Source of the DNA: Grifola frondosa
Taxonomy: Eukaryota > Basidiomycota > Agaricomycetes > Polyporales > Grifolaceae
NCBI GenBank assembly: GCA_001683735.1
Contig: LUGG01000006.1
Coordinates: 62,001 to 126,000, forward strand
Length of the DNA: 64,000 nucleotides
Direction of reading: 5' to 3'
Shown here: piece by piece, positions 33,305 through 45,019 of the stretch
Layout of the letters: every line of letters begins with the position of its first letter
How positions within the stretch are numbered: the stretch's first letter is position 1
Program-made: the position numbers and the translations under genes
The notes under the pieces: model-generated
What the model saw: only the letters and a program-made list of their open reading frames with translations
The model's database searches: none
What the model was told of the DNA's origin: nothing

Positions 33305-35543
33305 TCAACGAACACCACCAAGAGCCTTCAGTCGAGCTTCGGCAGCCCGCGCTCTACGCTCTCTTTCAACCTTCGCCCTCATTTCCGGAGTCAGTCCAGC
33401 CACACTCTCTGTTGCCCCTACAGATCCACCCAGTCGCCGAGGACCAGTAGGAGCTTCTGCTTGTTTCTCAGCTCGGGATGGTTTAACTTCTTCAACCACC
33501 GGACTGGGAACGCGGGAATCTTTCTCTTTTTCCTTCGCTTCTCGCTCCCTCACGCGATCCTTTAAGCCCTTCCTCCTAGCTTTCTTCTTCTCCTCTCTTC
33601 CCTCCTCCATTTCGGCACTAAGAACGCTGGGGACACGCGCACCCTTCTCTGTTCCAAGCCAATCCCACCAATCCGGATGCGCAGCTGCACACCGCCGAAA
33701 AAGGTTGCGCATGGCCCGAGTGCGCGCAAGGTCATACGCAGTGCGCCTAGATCCGCGAGGAAGAGCCGGGGCGTCCGAAGCGTCCGATTCCTGGCCTTCT
33801 TCATCATCTAATACACCACCATTGGGAACGTCAACGGTGGGATTTGCGTGCACGTCCTCGAGCAGCCATCTCGTTACCGCTTCCTGTCCGGCATGCGCGG
33901 CAATCTGTAACAGTGTTCCGCCCTTCTCTCCCAACCATTCGGGCACTCGTGCATCGACGCCGCCGAAAGTAACGCCTTCGCGCTCCCATATTGCCTTCAG
34001 GGCATCCATCCGACCTCTCGTGACCATCTCGACCAGTCGCGTCCACTTCTCACGCAATTGTTCTTCTTCGTGCGATAGAAGCGGCTTCTTTTCTTTTTGT
34101 GCTTCCTCCACCACCGGCGGCGCGTTCATAATAGCTGGCTTCGACTTCGGCTTCGGGAGAGAGGCCAGAAAGGCTTCATCTTGCGCATGAAGTGCTTCCT
34201 CAGTCAAATGGGAGACCTTCACGCGAGTAAGTTCGAATAGACATCTGGTCAGTTCCGATTGTGTCTGAAAACAGAGTCGTGAGTATTGCAGAATTTTAAT
34301 AGCCGGATGTGTCCTACGGGTCGACGCGTAGGGAACGGGAAGGTACGCAGCCGCTCGTCCCCTGGAGGATCAATACGTCAATGAATGCCCTCAGTGACAT
34401 GAAAAGACCCGATGAATACCTTTCGAAATAATAGCGCCCTCATAATCCAGAAAGATACGTCGATTGGAAACGCTCGCTCGAATCCAGATGCGTTCGCAGC
34501 TGTTGATTTCGTCCGCCCAATCCTGTATCAAGTTACGAATATCCTGCAAGAGTTGTCAATGAGATATTACGTGCAAGACACGAGCCGTATACTGACATCG
34601 CGAAGAGCTTGCTCTCCGTAGCGACGTAACATGGCACCCGCGCTGACGGCTTTGCTCTTTGCATTGTCATTCAGGGATTGAGAGCCTCCCTGCTTGCGAC
34701 GAGCTATCTCAAAATATTAGTCAAGTAAAATGCTAGCTATAAGCAAACTTACTGGTATACCGATGAAATGTTTTATGTTTTATCACTTCTATGTCCGGTT
34801 TTGGCTTCCGAGGCTTGCCCTTTTTCGTCATTCCACCGTGATCGTCCTCATCGCCGTCGGGTCGCTTGACGCGAACGATGGCACCCGCAAAGTGTCCCCA
34901 GCCGTCATGAATAGTGCCCACGTCCGGCCCTCCTCGCCACCTTTCTGCATGTCTTTTAATTCGGAGAGATAAGATGATGAAGGTGTAGAAGCAGCGAACA
35001 GAGCCTTGTAGACACCGATCTGTGTTGATGGAGGAGAGTGGAACCAAGCAAGGGGAGTCTGTGGGCCGGTGGGCGTCGCAGACGCAGGGGATGGAGATCT
35101 TGCGAGCCTGCGAGTCTTACGCACTAGTGTATCCACAGCATCCGACTCATCCGACTCGCCCTCAGATGAGGAAGCGGAACCAGATATCGAGTCTTCCAAA
35201 CCTTGGAGCCAAGTCAGTCATCGGGATTAGAAGGCACAACATTCAGCATACCATCCACTAACTGAGCAAACTGGGATTCAGCGACAACGTTGCCACCATT
35301 GAGACGCATCTTGACGTTATATCGATGCCAATCAGAACGGAAATGGACTCGTTGTTCCTCGACATCAACAAAAGTTATACCCAAGCATATATTGCATGCA
35401 CGTGCGCCGGTCAACGCAGACGGCGCTGGAGCAGGCGATTCAGATCGAGGAGGCGAAGGTGTTTGGTTGACGATATTACGGGGGACCAGCGTACCCAGTA
35501 GCTCTCGAGGGAGAGAAAAGACATGATATTGAGCAGATGACAT
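33305..35543 (-). CDS. VMS1: Vms1/ANKZF1 peptidyl-tRNA hydrolase of ribosome quality control
   Basis: Vms1 releases stalled nascent chains from 60S-peptidyl-tRNA complexes and also works with Cdc48 at mitochondria. The N-terminus (MSSAQYHVFSLPRELLGTLV) leads to a C2H2 finger, CNICLGITFVDVEEQRVHFR followed by SDWHRYN. Next is the VLRF1 release-factor-like domain, including GHFAGAIVRVKRPDG and HKTFHRYTTRRKQGGSQSLN. The GSQ segment carries the conserved glutamine of the family. Then come LRRYGEQALRDDIRNLIQD, RIWIRASVSNRRIFLDYEGA, ankyrin-like repeats (EKGGTLLQIAAHAGQEAVTR) and a long basic coiled coil resembling a VIM region. At 34895-34900 one base is missing in a CCCC run. Restoring it joins LFMTAG to GHFAGA, so this is probably a sequence error. 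About 680 residues. Confidence 0.92.
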
Positions 35544-36036
35544 CAGAATAGGTACAATGGAATGGTATGCCGATAGTAAAGGTATGAGGATGTTCTTATA
35601 CTGCGTCAAAAGGTTCAGCGTGCAGTGTTGGGAGAGACGTTTGACTCACCGAGCAAATTGACGGCCTGATGACTCGCAACCGCGACCAGTATATGCTACA
35701 GATGACAAACGCTAGCGCTACAAAGCCGTATAGCCTCGAGCAGATTCTCCACGCGTCAGTCGCGGTGTAGTTTGAGAGCAGTTGCGAGAAGTTCACCCAC
35801 AGGTGTTTCCGACGACGTCGACGAGAGCCAAGCTTCAAGTTGTAGGTTATGATTACTGTAGCGCTCGAAGCAAGATCAGCCACATGACAAACAAGACCAA
35901 GCGCGTCATTGGTGGCGTCTTATTGAGACGCGTCTCAGCCTTCCGCCGCTGGCTTCCACTCTAGGTTGCAAGTTGACATCGCTCAAACATCGTTCCTTCC
36001 GTTTTGTCGCATTTGAGATCCATCTCTGCAAAAGAA
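35544..36036. promoter_or_regulatory. Shared upstream region of VMS1 and POL3
   Basis: These two genes are divergent and separated by 493 bp. A 95-codon minus-strand frame (35596-35883) has no family resemblance and probably is not a gene. Cell-cycle motifs such as ACGCGT occur at 35749-35754 (CCACGCGTCAGT) and at 35930 (GACGCGTCTC). This is notable because MluI-type ACGCGT boxes control replication genes in yeasts. Relevance here is inference. Confidence 0.4.
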
Positions 36037-39000
36037 ATGACAACCACATCTCCGTCGTCCAAAGAGAACGTGCCTTTGCACGATGGGTGTGTTATGGCTG
36101 TTCCTTAAGCTCGAACGCGTCGTTATTGACGCGAATCGCTTCCCATAGCAGCGCGAAAGAAACTTATAAACCTGACGTAGACGCACAACCAGCTCCAAAA
36201 CGACGAAAGCTTGGACCGTCTGGACCGTCGTTTGCCAGCTCACAGCCCGCCCAATCGTCATTCGCAGATGTTCTAGCACGATTGAAAGAAGATGCTGGCG
36301 CGAAGGGTACATTGAAATTTTATTATGGATACCCAGAATTGATGTTGAAAATCACATTTAGATGCCGAGGGTGGTGCTGACTGTTGGGCCCGACCGCCGC
36401 TTCCTTCGATTGACGAGAAGAAGGACGCTATTAGTGAGCATTTCCTGAGGACTATAGTTTCCGACTTAACGTGTCTGCGTAGTATTTCAGCAGATTGATG
36501 TAGAGGACACCGTTGATTATAATGGCGGGCAGACTCTGAGAATGTTTGGCGTAACGGAGGTGGCTATCGGCCTGTATATATTCACTTTCACTCTTGTGCT
36601 GATACATAGCTCTTCAGGCCGGCAACAGTGTATTAGCCCATATTACCGACTTCCTTCCTTACTTCTACATTCCTGTCCCTCGAGGATTCGCGAACAGCGA
36701 TATTTTCCCTTTCCTGGACTACCTCAATGTAGGTGCACCTTTTCCTCTGTTAATTGGATACAACTGTAAGCTCATTCTCCGATGTATAGACCCTTGGTAA
36801 TGGCACAGTGAGAAACGTAGAGATGGTTAAGAAACGTAGTCTTTGGGGATATAAGGGTGATGACTGGGTGGCGTTCCTCAAAATTACGCTTGGTGACCAA
36901 AGGTCTCTTCCAAAGATCCGAGATGAGTGCCGTTCCTTCTCATAAGTCGTGTGCGATTCTGATAGCTATTATCCACGCGTCTTCGAGAGAGGCGAATGCC
37001 GTTTCAGAGATGTATTCTCAGACATAGTTCCCACTTATGAGAGCAACATTGCGTACACGTTACGCTTCATGATCGACACGCGGGTTAGTCAGAAACGAGT
37101 CTGTGTATCTATAATTTTCTCCTCACCCATTCACACAGGTTGTGGGAATGAACTGGATCGAGGTTCCCGCTGGCAAATATAAGATCATCAAGGACAAGAA
37201 GCGGTCCCACTGTCAGCTCGAGATCAGTATCAAGTAAGCAGTCATGTATAATTGAAGGGTCATTCTGGATGATTGTCACTTTAGATGGGACCAATTCATA
37301 TCACACGCTCCTGAAGGGGCATGGTCCAAGATTGCCCCGTTACGAATACTCAGCTTCGATATTGAATGCGCAGGCCGCAAAGGCATTTTCCCGGAAGCTA
37401 ATATCGACCCTGTCATCCAAATTGCTAATATGGTGACCCGTCAAGGTTGGTTTCCCCTCCAATATACCTTAGAATCCTTCTCACAGGTTGTGTCGCGACG
37501 ATAGGCGAAAGCAAGCCTTTCGTTCGGAACGTCTTTACGCTCAACACCTGCTCCCACATTGTTGGTTCTCAAGTTTTGTCTTTCCATGATGAGGCAGAGC
37601 TTCTGGAGCGTTGGCGAGATTTCGTCGCAGAAGTGGATCCTGATGTTATCACCGGTTACAATATTTCCAACTTCGACTTCCCCTATCTCATGGATCGCGC
37701 AAAGGCACTCAAGGCGAACAATTTCCCCCTTCTCGGGAGAATGATCAGTACGATGTTCTCCATGATCTGCGTCGTAGCATCTGGCTCACGCGATCATTAT
37801 AGACATCAAGGCACAGGTTAAGGACACACACTTCTCTTCAAAGGCCTTTGGTCAGCGTGACTCGAAAGAGACCGCTCTGGAGGGGCGACTGCAGATGGAT
37901 ATACTGCAGTATATGCAACGGGAGTACAAGCTCAGAAGCTATACCCTGAACGCGGTCTGTGCTCAGTTTCTAGGAGAACAGAAGGAAGACGTGCATCATT
38001 CCGTCATTACGGAGCTTCAGAATGGCACTCCAGAATCGAGGAGACGTCTTGCGGTGTACTGTCTTAAGGTCGGTATCCGGAACTATCATTAAGTGCTGGC
38101 TGACTCAATTTGAGTAGGATGCATATCTACCTCAACGATTATTGGACAAGTTGATGTGTTTCATCAATTACACGGAGATGGCGCGTGTAACAGGAGTACC
38201 CTTCAACTACTTGCTGGCTCGGGGGCAATCGATCAAAGTTTTGTCACAGCTCTTCCGTAAGGCCAACGATGACGGTTACATTGTTCCGGCTCTGAAAGGA
38301 GAAGGTACAATGCCTGTATATTTTGTGGTTCGTCGATCTCACCTGCTCATCTATAGGTTCGGATGAACAATATGAGGGTGCTACCGTCATAGAGCCGAAG
38401 AAGGGATATTACGATGTTCCGATCGCTACTCTTGATTTCAGCTCCTTGTATCCCTCAATCATGATGGCACATAACCTGTGCTATACAACGTTGCTCGACA
38501 AGAGTACCATTGACCGCCTTAACCTCATCAAAGACGTGGATTACATCCAGTCCCCAACAACGGTGCAGTTGTGCTCCGTCTCAATGTAGTGAGATTTGAC
38601 TGACATGTATCTGGCAGATTTTTTCGTCAAGTCTTCCCGGCGCAAAGGGCTGTTGCCTACTATCCTGGAAGATCTGATCGGCGCTCGCAAACGTGCAAAG
38701 GCGGACTTGAAGAAAGAAACCGATCCGTTCAAGCGTGCCGTGCTTGATGGCCGGCAGCTTGCGCTGAAGGTCCTCACCGTTCGATCTATCGTTATGACAA
38801 GCTTTATTGACCTGTTAACAGATTAGTGCGAACTCCGTGTATGGTTTTACTGGTGCAACGATTGGCAAATTGCCTTGCTTGCCCATTTCGTCTAGTGTCA
38901 CAGCGTATGGCAGACAAATGATCGAGAAGACTAAACAGGCATGTGATAATTTTTCGCATGCTCAACCTTATTTTGACTCTATGATCCTATATATGAAGGA

Positions 39001-40665
39001 GGTAGAAGCTGAATATTGTATCGCCAACGGCCATAGTCACGACGCGCAGGTCATCTACGGTGATACCGATTCCGTAATGGTCAGATTTGGCCCGACAGAC
39101 CTTCCAGCTGTCATGGCTCTTGGTTAGTATTCAGCTCTGTCCTTTTTTTTTTTTCGGTGACTGAAAATTGCTCTCTGGTGTGACACAGGCAGTCAAGCTG
39201 CAGATTTTGTCACGGCGAAATTTGTAAAGCCAATCAAGCTGGAATTTGAGAAGGTGTACTTCCCATACTTGCTCATTAATAAGAAACGGTATGCAGGATT
39301 ATACTGGACAAAAGCCGACAAGTTCGACAAGATGGACACAAAGGGTATCGAGGCAAGTATGAGTTCAACATTTCTGCACTCTTATACTCACTTCTGCTGC
39401 CAGACTGTTCGACGTGATAATTGTCGTCTAGTGTCCACTGTGATTGAGACTTGTCTGCACAAGATGTTGATCGACCGTGACGTGAAAGGCGCAGAAGAGT
39501 ATGCCGATGTCCTCTCTATGGATATCGCACTTTTTCATATGATCTCGCAGGTATGCGAAGCAGGTCATCTCGGATCTTCTCCAGAACAAGGTGGACATGT
39601 CACAATTGGTGATCACCAAAGCGCTCGCCAAGTCTGGTAGGTCGCGGTCTCTGGATATGAGACCTGACACCTAATTTGACTGTCCAGACTACGCTGCAAA
39701 GCAGGCGCACGTAGAGTTGGCCGAACGGATGAAGCAACGCGATGCCGGTAAGCAAGGTTAACGGCGTTATTGATGTAATATTGAGCGTGCTGGTTTTCAG
39801 GTTCGGCACCTGCTCTCGGCGATCGAGTGGCATACGTGATTATCAAGGGTGTGAAAGGTTTGTCGGGCTGTTAAGAACTCACACGCAGTCACTGATGTCT
39901 ACTATGCAACAGGCGCCGCGGCGTATGAGAAATCGGAGGACCCCATCTATGTACTCGAGAATAACATACCTATTGACACCAAGTATTATCTCGAGAATCA
40001 GCTGTCAAATCCGCTCATGAGGATTTTCGAGCCCATTTTGGGCGAAAAGGCGTCCTCTCTTTGTACGTAAATATTTCTACCATAAATATGTTTAACTAAT
40101 TCATGCTACATCAGTGTCGGGCGACCACACCAGAACAATTCAAATTGCAACGCCAACTGTTGGCGGCCTCATGAAATTTGCAGTCAAGACTGTGACTTGC
40201 CTAGGCTGCAAGACTCCCCTCCGTGCCAACAATAGCGTGAAAAGTGAGTAGCTCGTTCAGAGTTGTGCATATCATACTCATGATCGACTCTCATATTAGA
40301 TGGTGCTGTTTGCAACAACTGCAGACCAAAGTTGGGAGAATTGTACCAGAAACAGGTATGTGATGATAGCGTCATATAGCATGACGTTACCTTATAGACG
40401 ATCTCGAGGTCATAACCACTTCGGAGATGCAAGTCCGCTTTTCCAGACTGTGGACGCAGTGTCAACGTTGTCAGGGCTCGTTACACCAGGTCAGTTTGTT
40501 TCGACAACCGCGGCTTCTACTCTAATGCATCTATTCGGGCACCAGGACGTCTTGTGTACGAGTAGAGATTGTCCCATTTTCTATATGAGGAAGAAGGCCC
40601 AGAAGGACGTCGAAGACGCCAACACAGTTCTTGAACGTTTGATGGCGAAATCTGGTAGTGCATGA
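36037..40665 (+). CDS. POL3: DNA polymerase delta catalytic subunit
   Basis: This is the B-family replicative polymerase that synthesises the lagging strand. More than twenty short introns split about 1060 codons. After a Ser/Pro-rich leader ([15 protein letters not shown]) and the N-terminal domain come exonuclease motifs [15 protein letters not shown] (Exo I), [14 protein letters not shown] (Exo II) and [16 protein letters not shown] (Exo III). Polymerase motifs are [16 protein letters not shown] (A), [16 protein letters not shown] (B) and [15 protein letters not shown] (C). The C-terminus has CysA ([15 protein letters not shown]...CNNC) and the iron-sulfur CysB ([19 protein letters not shown]). 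The exon starting [15 protein letters not shown] uses a CTCGAG acceptor. At 38551-38555 one C seems missing: restoring it turns QSPTT into QSPNN, spliced to [14 protein letters not shown]. All catalytic residues are present, so I treat the gene as intact. Confidence 0.95.
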
Positions 40666-41120
40666 TGAGACGTCATTCGAAGCTATAGTAGACCGTGTAT
40701 TTTAGTCGTGTAATCTGTACTCGTAAATTATTCTTGTTTTTGGTCATTGATCAAGCTTGATGCATTCAATTAGGTACCACAAGCGAACTGAAGAGACTCG
40801 TAGACTGCAGAGAAAAGACAACATACTGGTGAGTGATATATTACGTGCACTCGGGAGGATATTTCTTTATACCTACGGTGCATAATTAGATATTGAAGAG
40901 ACCTGGACCACAGGATTTGCATGTAACAACCAGACAATATCGAATGGGAGACATTCCAGGATTGTCAAGCATGCACGACGGTCCATGAAGCATAATGATT
41001 TGCAAATGAAAGGTGTAAGGTATAAGAGATAGTATGTCCGAATCCGTTGTGAAAGTGAAGGATAGTTTGAGCATCCGAGTTAGGCATGTCTTGTAACGGT
41101 ATACAGAGGAGTCGGGGTGA
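40666..41120. other. Convergent intergenic region
   Basis: 3' ends of POL3 (plus) and ADC-like copy A (minus) face each other here. Short frames only; no gene is seen. Confidence 0.4.
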
Positions 41121-42136
41121 CTAGGAATGTGTAGAATACGCAGTCCCCTCAGGAAACACGATGTTTGCATCAGTCAACACAATGCCAATGGTGTATGGTT
41201 CTACGTCGGGAAACTCCTTCCCATTCGCGAATTTTTTCGTGCGTTTTCGTGATTAGGCTCGTCGTCCTCCAGGAGACCTTCACATCGACAGGCTTCGCGT
41301 GCCGGAATAATCACTGCTGTCAAACATGGACCACCCGAGACTGCCGACAAGACCATCTAATGTCGGATCAGTGGAAGTATCGAGGGCGGCTGCAGAAGTG
41401 TCGAGGATCCCGGCAAACGTTTGAGACTGAGTGGAATGGCGGGGAACGGCCATGTAACAGGTTTGATCAGTGCCGCGAAGAATGGTGTTTCGGAATACGT
41501 GACAGGAGAGTAGGATATGGCCGCGAAAACTCGCACTTCAATGGCATCTTCGACATCGAAGGATGGGAGGAATGAAAAAAGGGCAAGTTCGTTGGGAACG
41601 TTCCAGTTACGGCGTCCTGATAGCGTATGAGAATTTGACGCATGGAACCCTCCAAAGTAATTGCACACCATTATAGACAGATGCAAGGGATGATACATAT
41701 ATTCGTGTACACCGAGGCAATGGAGGTCCGAACGGGTTCGCGAATTCTCCTGGTATAATTGCAAGTTCGTCGTAGGGACCTACAGTGATGTCGAAGATAG
41801 TTTCTAGAAGTCCATGATATAAAGCTCACCGACTGGTGTCTCCGTATAGCGGATAAGTGCAATCGCACCCATACCGCCAGGAGATGCGCCATCTTCAGTG
41901 CTGATCTGATGGAGATTGGTCTCATGGGAACCGAAGTAGCTAATTGGCAATGTATCTCCCTGCTTCGGCTTATGCATGAAAGACGTCATAAACCACCAAG
42001 CCTGGTGGATATCATTCAAATATCATCAGCTGTATCGGAGGGAAAGGAGCAATGAGAGTACTTCAGAAGCCTTGAGGGCCCAAGGTGCAGGCGCATGATG
42101 GCTGAAGGCAGGAAATGTCTCGCCAGGGGAAGTCAT
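41121..42136 (-). pseudogene. ADC-like paralogue, copy A (probably decayed)
   Basis: This belongs to the acetoacetate decarboxylase (ADC) fold family, as do two intact copies at 52315 and 53902. Exons follow the same plan: MTSPGETFPAFSHHAPAPW, AWWFMTSFMHKPKQGDTLPI, GGMGAIALIRYTETPVG, PYDELAIIPGEFANPFGP, CTRIYVSSLASVYNG, then GRRNWNVPNELALFSF. Where the other copies and classical ADC have Pro-Lys at the Schiff-base position, this copy reads Pro-Asn. The 3' exon needs two frame corrections, near 41297 and 41227, to read through SDYSGTR... into EGLLEDDEPNHENARK and NGKEFPDVEPYTIG. One indel could be a sequence error, as elsewhere in this window. Two indels plus loss of the catalytic lysine favour true decay or a changed function. 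The ADC assignment comes from the GRxxWNxPKxLA pattern. Confidence 0.65.
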
Positions 42137-42542
42137 GGTATGTGATAAGAGCTACCGGGAGCTCCATTGACCTTAAATATCGGCGTCAAGACACTAAATG
42201 ATAGGCAATCTGACCCTCAGAAGTGGATATTTCTAGCGGATACGAAACCTCTGCAAAAACTCCTTTCTCGACATACTTAACACAGGCTTTGACAGCACAT
42301 CAACGATCACAGCAAAGCAGTCCAGTGTTTGTGCTGACGGTGTTGGAGATACACGGCAGCCTGTGCACAGCAGTGCTGAGTGCAGTGTGCACCAGCGTGC
42401 ACAGCTCGATGGTAGCGTGGCAAATGCCACGTGATGCTATGGTGGCTGAGGTTTACTGTACAGTTCATGACCGATTTGTCCACGCCGGTGTATCGTCTGG
42501 CGCTAAGCACGCGGTATAACCCCCGACAGCAAATTCTCCAAG
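42137..42542. promoter_or_regulatory. Shared upstream region of ADC copy A and eL43
   Basis: This 406-bp divergent spacer contains repeated GTGCAC/GCACAG words between 42360 and 42410 and the palindrome-rich stretch GCAAATGCCACGTGATGC, with a CACGTG E-box at 42429-42434. Regulators cannot be named with confidence. Confidence 0.4.
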
Positions 42543-43153
42543 ATGGTGAGTCCAAGCCGTCGTCTTTGACGTTCGTAGATGTGAGGTCGTAATACCGTTA
42601 CTATGATCCTAGACAAAACGAACCCGCAAAGTTGGCGTGACCGGCAAGTACGGTACTGTGAGTATCTTCTGCGCACTGTGTTGAGAAGGTGAACCGCGGA
42701 GCATGAAGGACTGATTGCGGGATTTGTTGTGGACGTAGCGTTATGGTGCTTCCCTGCGTAAGCAGGTCAAAAAGGTGCGTACTATGCTGCTGCATAGCCC
42801 ATTTTATTCGCAGACTAAGCCAATGTGTATGTAGATGGAAATCACCCAGCACGCGAGGTACACTTGCACGTTCTGCGGAAAGGTTAGTGTGTGGTTGTAC
42901 TGGATCTATTGGACCATCCAGGCGTTTCGTACTCATTCATATGGACATGCGATAGGACTCCGTAAAGCGTCAGGCAGTTGGCATCTGGCGGTGCTCCTCT
43001 TGCAAGAAGGTGATTGCTGGTGGGGCTTGGACGGTTTCGACGACGGCGGCCGCCACTGTCCGGAGGTATGCACTTTGTCTCATCCACTTTTCCATGAATT
43101 CTGATGTGTGCGATAGTACCGTTCGTCGGTTGCGCGAGTTGACCGAGGCATAG
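42543..43153 (+). CDS. RPL43: 60S ribosomal protein eL43 (L37a)
   Basis: This zinc-binding protein of the large ribosomal subunit has about 92 residues. The start codon is an exon of its own: ATG at 42543-42545 is followed directly by a GTGAGT intron. The second exon starts [15 protein letters not shown]. Then come [40 protein letters not shown] and [20 protein letters not shown]. The C-terminal exon ends [12 protein letters not shown]. The four zinc-ligand cysteines sit in CTFC and CSSC. Start-codon-only first exons are common in fungal ribosomal-protein genes and often go with intron-dependent expression. The gene converges on the CCCH protein. Confidence 0.95.
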
Positions 43154-43375
43154 GTTCTGTCTGGAGTTGCATGCTTTGTCCTTCTACTACGCATATATGT
43201 TCACTAGTATGAGCATTCCAATACAGCGCGGTGTATTTTATATGTTTTCCTCCCATTAACGATCGTCTTGTGAATGTGACATGACACACGTTGTATAAGC
43301 GGCACAAGATTACCATTGCGAACAGAATCATACATCATTCAAGAAATGGTATAAGAGTATGTACAATAACCTAAC

Positions 43376-44858
43376 TCAATCTTCATGTTCGGCAGAGCCG
43401 TCAGAGTGGGGTTCACGACCCTCTTCATCCTCCTCATCTTGCTCCTCGTCTTCCTCATCTTCGCTTTCATCATCCTCGCTCTCACTTTCATTGAAAGTAA
43501 GAGAGATGAACTCATCTCCAATCTGTGCATCTTCTGCGGTAACTGGACGGGAGCTAGAAGCGGAGTCAGTCTCATTACCAGCATCAGAGTGAGCAGCAGA
43601 AGTATTAGCAGCGGCAACACTCTGGCCGTAGTATCTTGGCGCAATTGTCGAGGTATCGGTGGGGGCAGCAGCAGGAGCAGCAGCCTTGCGGTTGCGATTG
43701 GCCCGGATGACGTGCGGGAGCTTGCATCGTTTTGTAGTGCACTCGCCCTTCTCCGCAAAGTCAGGGCACTCGCGGACATGCTGTTTGTCGCAGTCCAGAC
43801 CCTTCTCGCAGTAGCCAAGCACCGCAAAGTCACGGCAAATGCCTTCACGAGGGCCAACACGAACATGTGGGAACGGACAGTTTGCCCGAGTGCAGCGGCC
43901 ATTGTTGGCAAAGTGAACACAGAGAGGAGTGCGTTCAGGCGTGGGTTCGTGGGAGAGAGGACAGGTCTCAGCAGTGTTGGCACATGAACCTTGGAGGAAA
44001 TTCCAGCAGATGGCGATCTTGGAGGGATCATGCTGGTACATGCACGTGAGGCCTCGGTTGCAAGCACCTGAATGTGAAGAAATTGTGAACAGACACCGCC
44101 ACGCAGTGTTCGTGAGATGTGTTGGTCAGCCATGAGTGGCGACGCACCTGTAGTAGTGAAGCGCGGGCAAGGTTTGTCCGAATACTTTCGTTTGACTGAG
44201 ACACGGCGAGATCTATACGGGTTTGTTAGGAAAGGCGTACGCGCAACATCGTGCAGCCAGACGGACTGATAAGGTCTGCGGGTATTATCCAATGTCATGT
44301 TGCGGGTAATGGGACGCCCTCGACGGGAGGTGTGGGGTTTATATACGCGGTTCACGTTCACGAGGGTCCCTGCTTTGTTCCTTGCGAATTCTGCATGCGG
44401 TGCGGTCGGTGGCCTGGAACCCGTAGATGGAGGCTTTGCTACTACAGGACGATACAGTCGGTTAAAAGAGTACGGGAGCATGGGCTTGTAGCGAAGAGAC
44501 GCTTGAAACGCACAGTCTTTGGTACCAACGAGCGTCCAGATGACTCGAACGCGACCCCGCCGATGATGACATCGCGCTTCTGAGCAGTGTTAGATACAGC
44601 GGAAATTGGACGCGGTAAAGGTTGATACGGCGGTTTGTTGATAGATCTGACAGGCTTGCTGGGGGCTTGTAATTCGGGTTGATGTAGACGTTGTTCCTGG
44701 ACTGGGGTCGTTGTACCGATTCTCCTGTTTTATGACGGTTGATTGCACCTAGATTTTGTCAGATGAGTAATCGTGCTATGGTTTCGTATAAAAAGCATAC
44801 CTGTAAGACGAGCAATCTCAAGCTTGAGGGCTGCAGCTGAAGTGGAAGGGTTATCCAT
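43376..44858 (-). CDS. Multi-CCCH zinc-finger protein (ZC3H3-like)
   Basis: Tandem CCCH fingers bind RNA. This arrangement resembles ZC3H3/Lee1-type proteins, of which human ZC3H3 acts in mRNA polyadenylation and export. It starts MDNPSTSAAALKLEIARLTG. A basic linker includes RDVIIGGVAFESSGRSLV and RPVVAKPPSTGSRPP. Five fingers follow: KPCPRFTTTGACNRGLTCMY, ICWNFLQGSCANTAETCPLS, LCVHFANNGRCTRANCPFPH, ICRDFAVLGYCEKGLDCDKQ and ECPDFAEKGECTTKRCKLPH. The tail is strongly acidic (ESEDDESEDEEDEEQDEED). Between SGRSLV and the YSFNRLYRPVV segment (44460-44560) the frame shifts once, perhaps another missing base. An alternative 380-codon frame from 44481 crosses the fingers in the wrong frame and is not the product. 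Start codons of this gene and CCZ1 are 161 bp apart. Confidence 0.85.
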
Positions 44859-45019
44859 GGTGGTGATGGTAAAGCGATGGTGAGAGATGGTAAAGCAAGT
44901 CGCGACCCGCCTCATCGGATGAACGTGAAGCCACATGCCAAATAATGCTAAACATGGTGCCACAACCAGCAACTCGGGCCGCACTAGCACCTTCCCAAAT
45001 ATCAGTGCTGCAGGCAGCG
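44859..45019. promoter_or_regulatory. Short bidirectional promoter, CCCH protein / CCZ1
   Basis: Only 161 bp separates two divergent start codons, so both genes must share core promoter DNA unless the 5' leaders overlap coding sequence. No TATA box is apparent. Confidence 0.45.

Noticed and set aside
35596..35883. 95-codon frame between VMS1 and POL3
   Set aside because: A single hydrophobic stretch but no recognisable protein. It sits in a divergent promoter region.
40382..40420. Apparent frameshift in the POL3 C-terminal zinc region
   Set aside because: Using the CTCGAG acceptor instead of the earlier TTATAG gives [20 protein letters not shown] in frame, so no indel is needed.
43339..44481. 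380-codon open frame on the minus strand
   Set aside because: Only its first part is used. Past the splice site it crosses the CCCH fingers in the wrong frame and destroys the cysteines.
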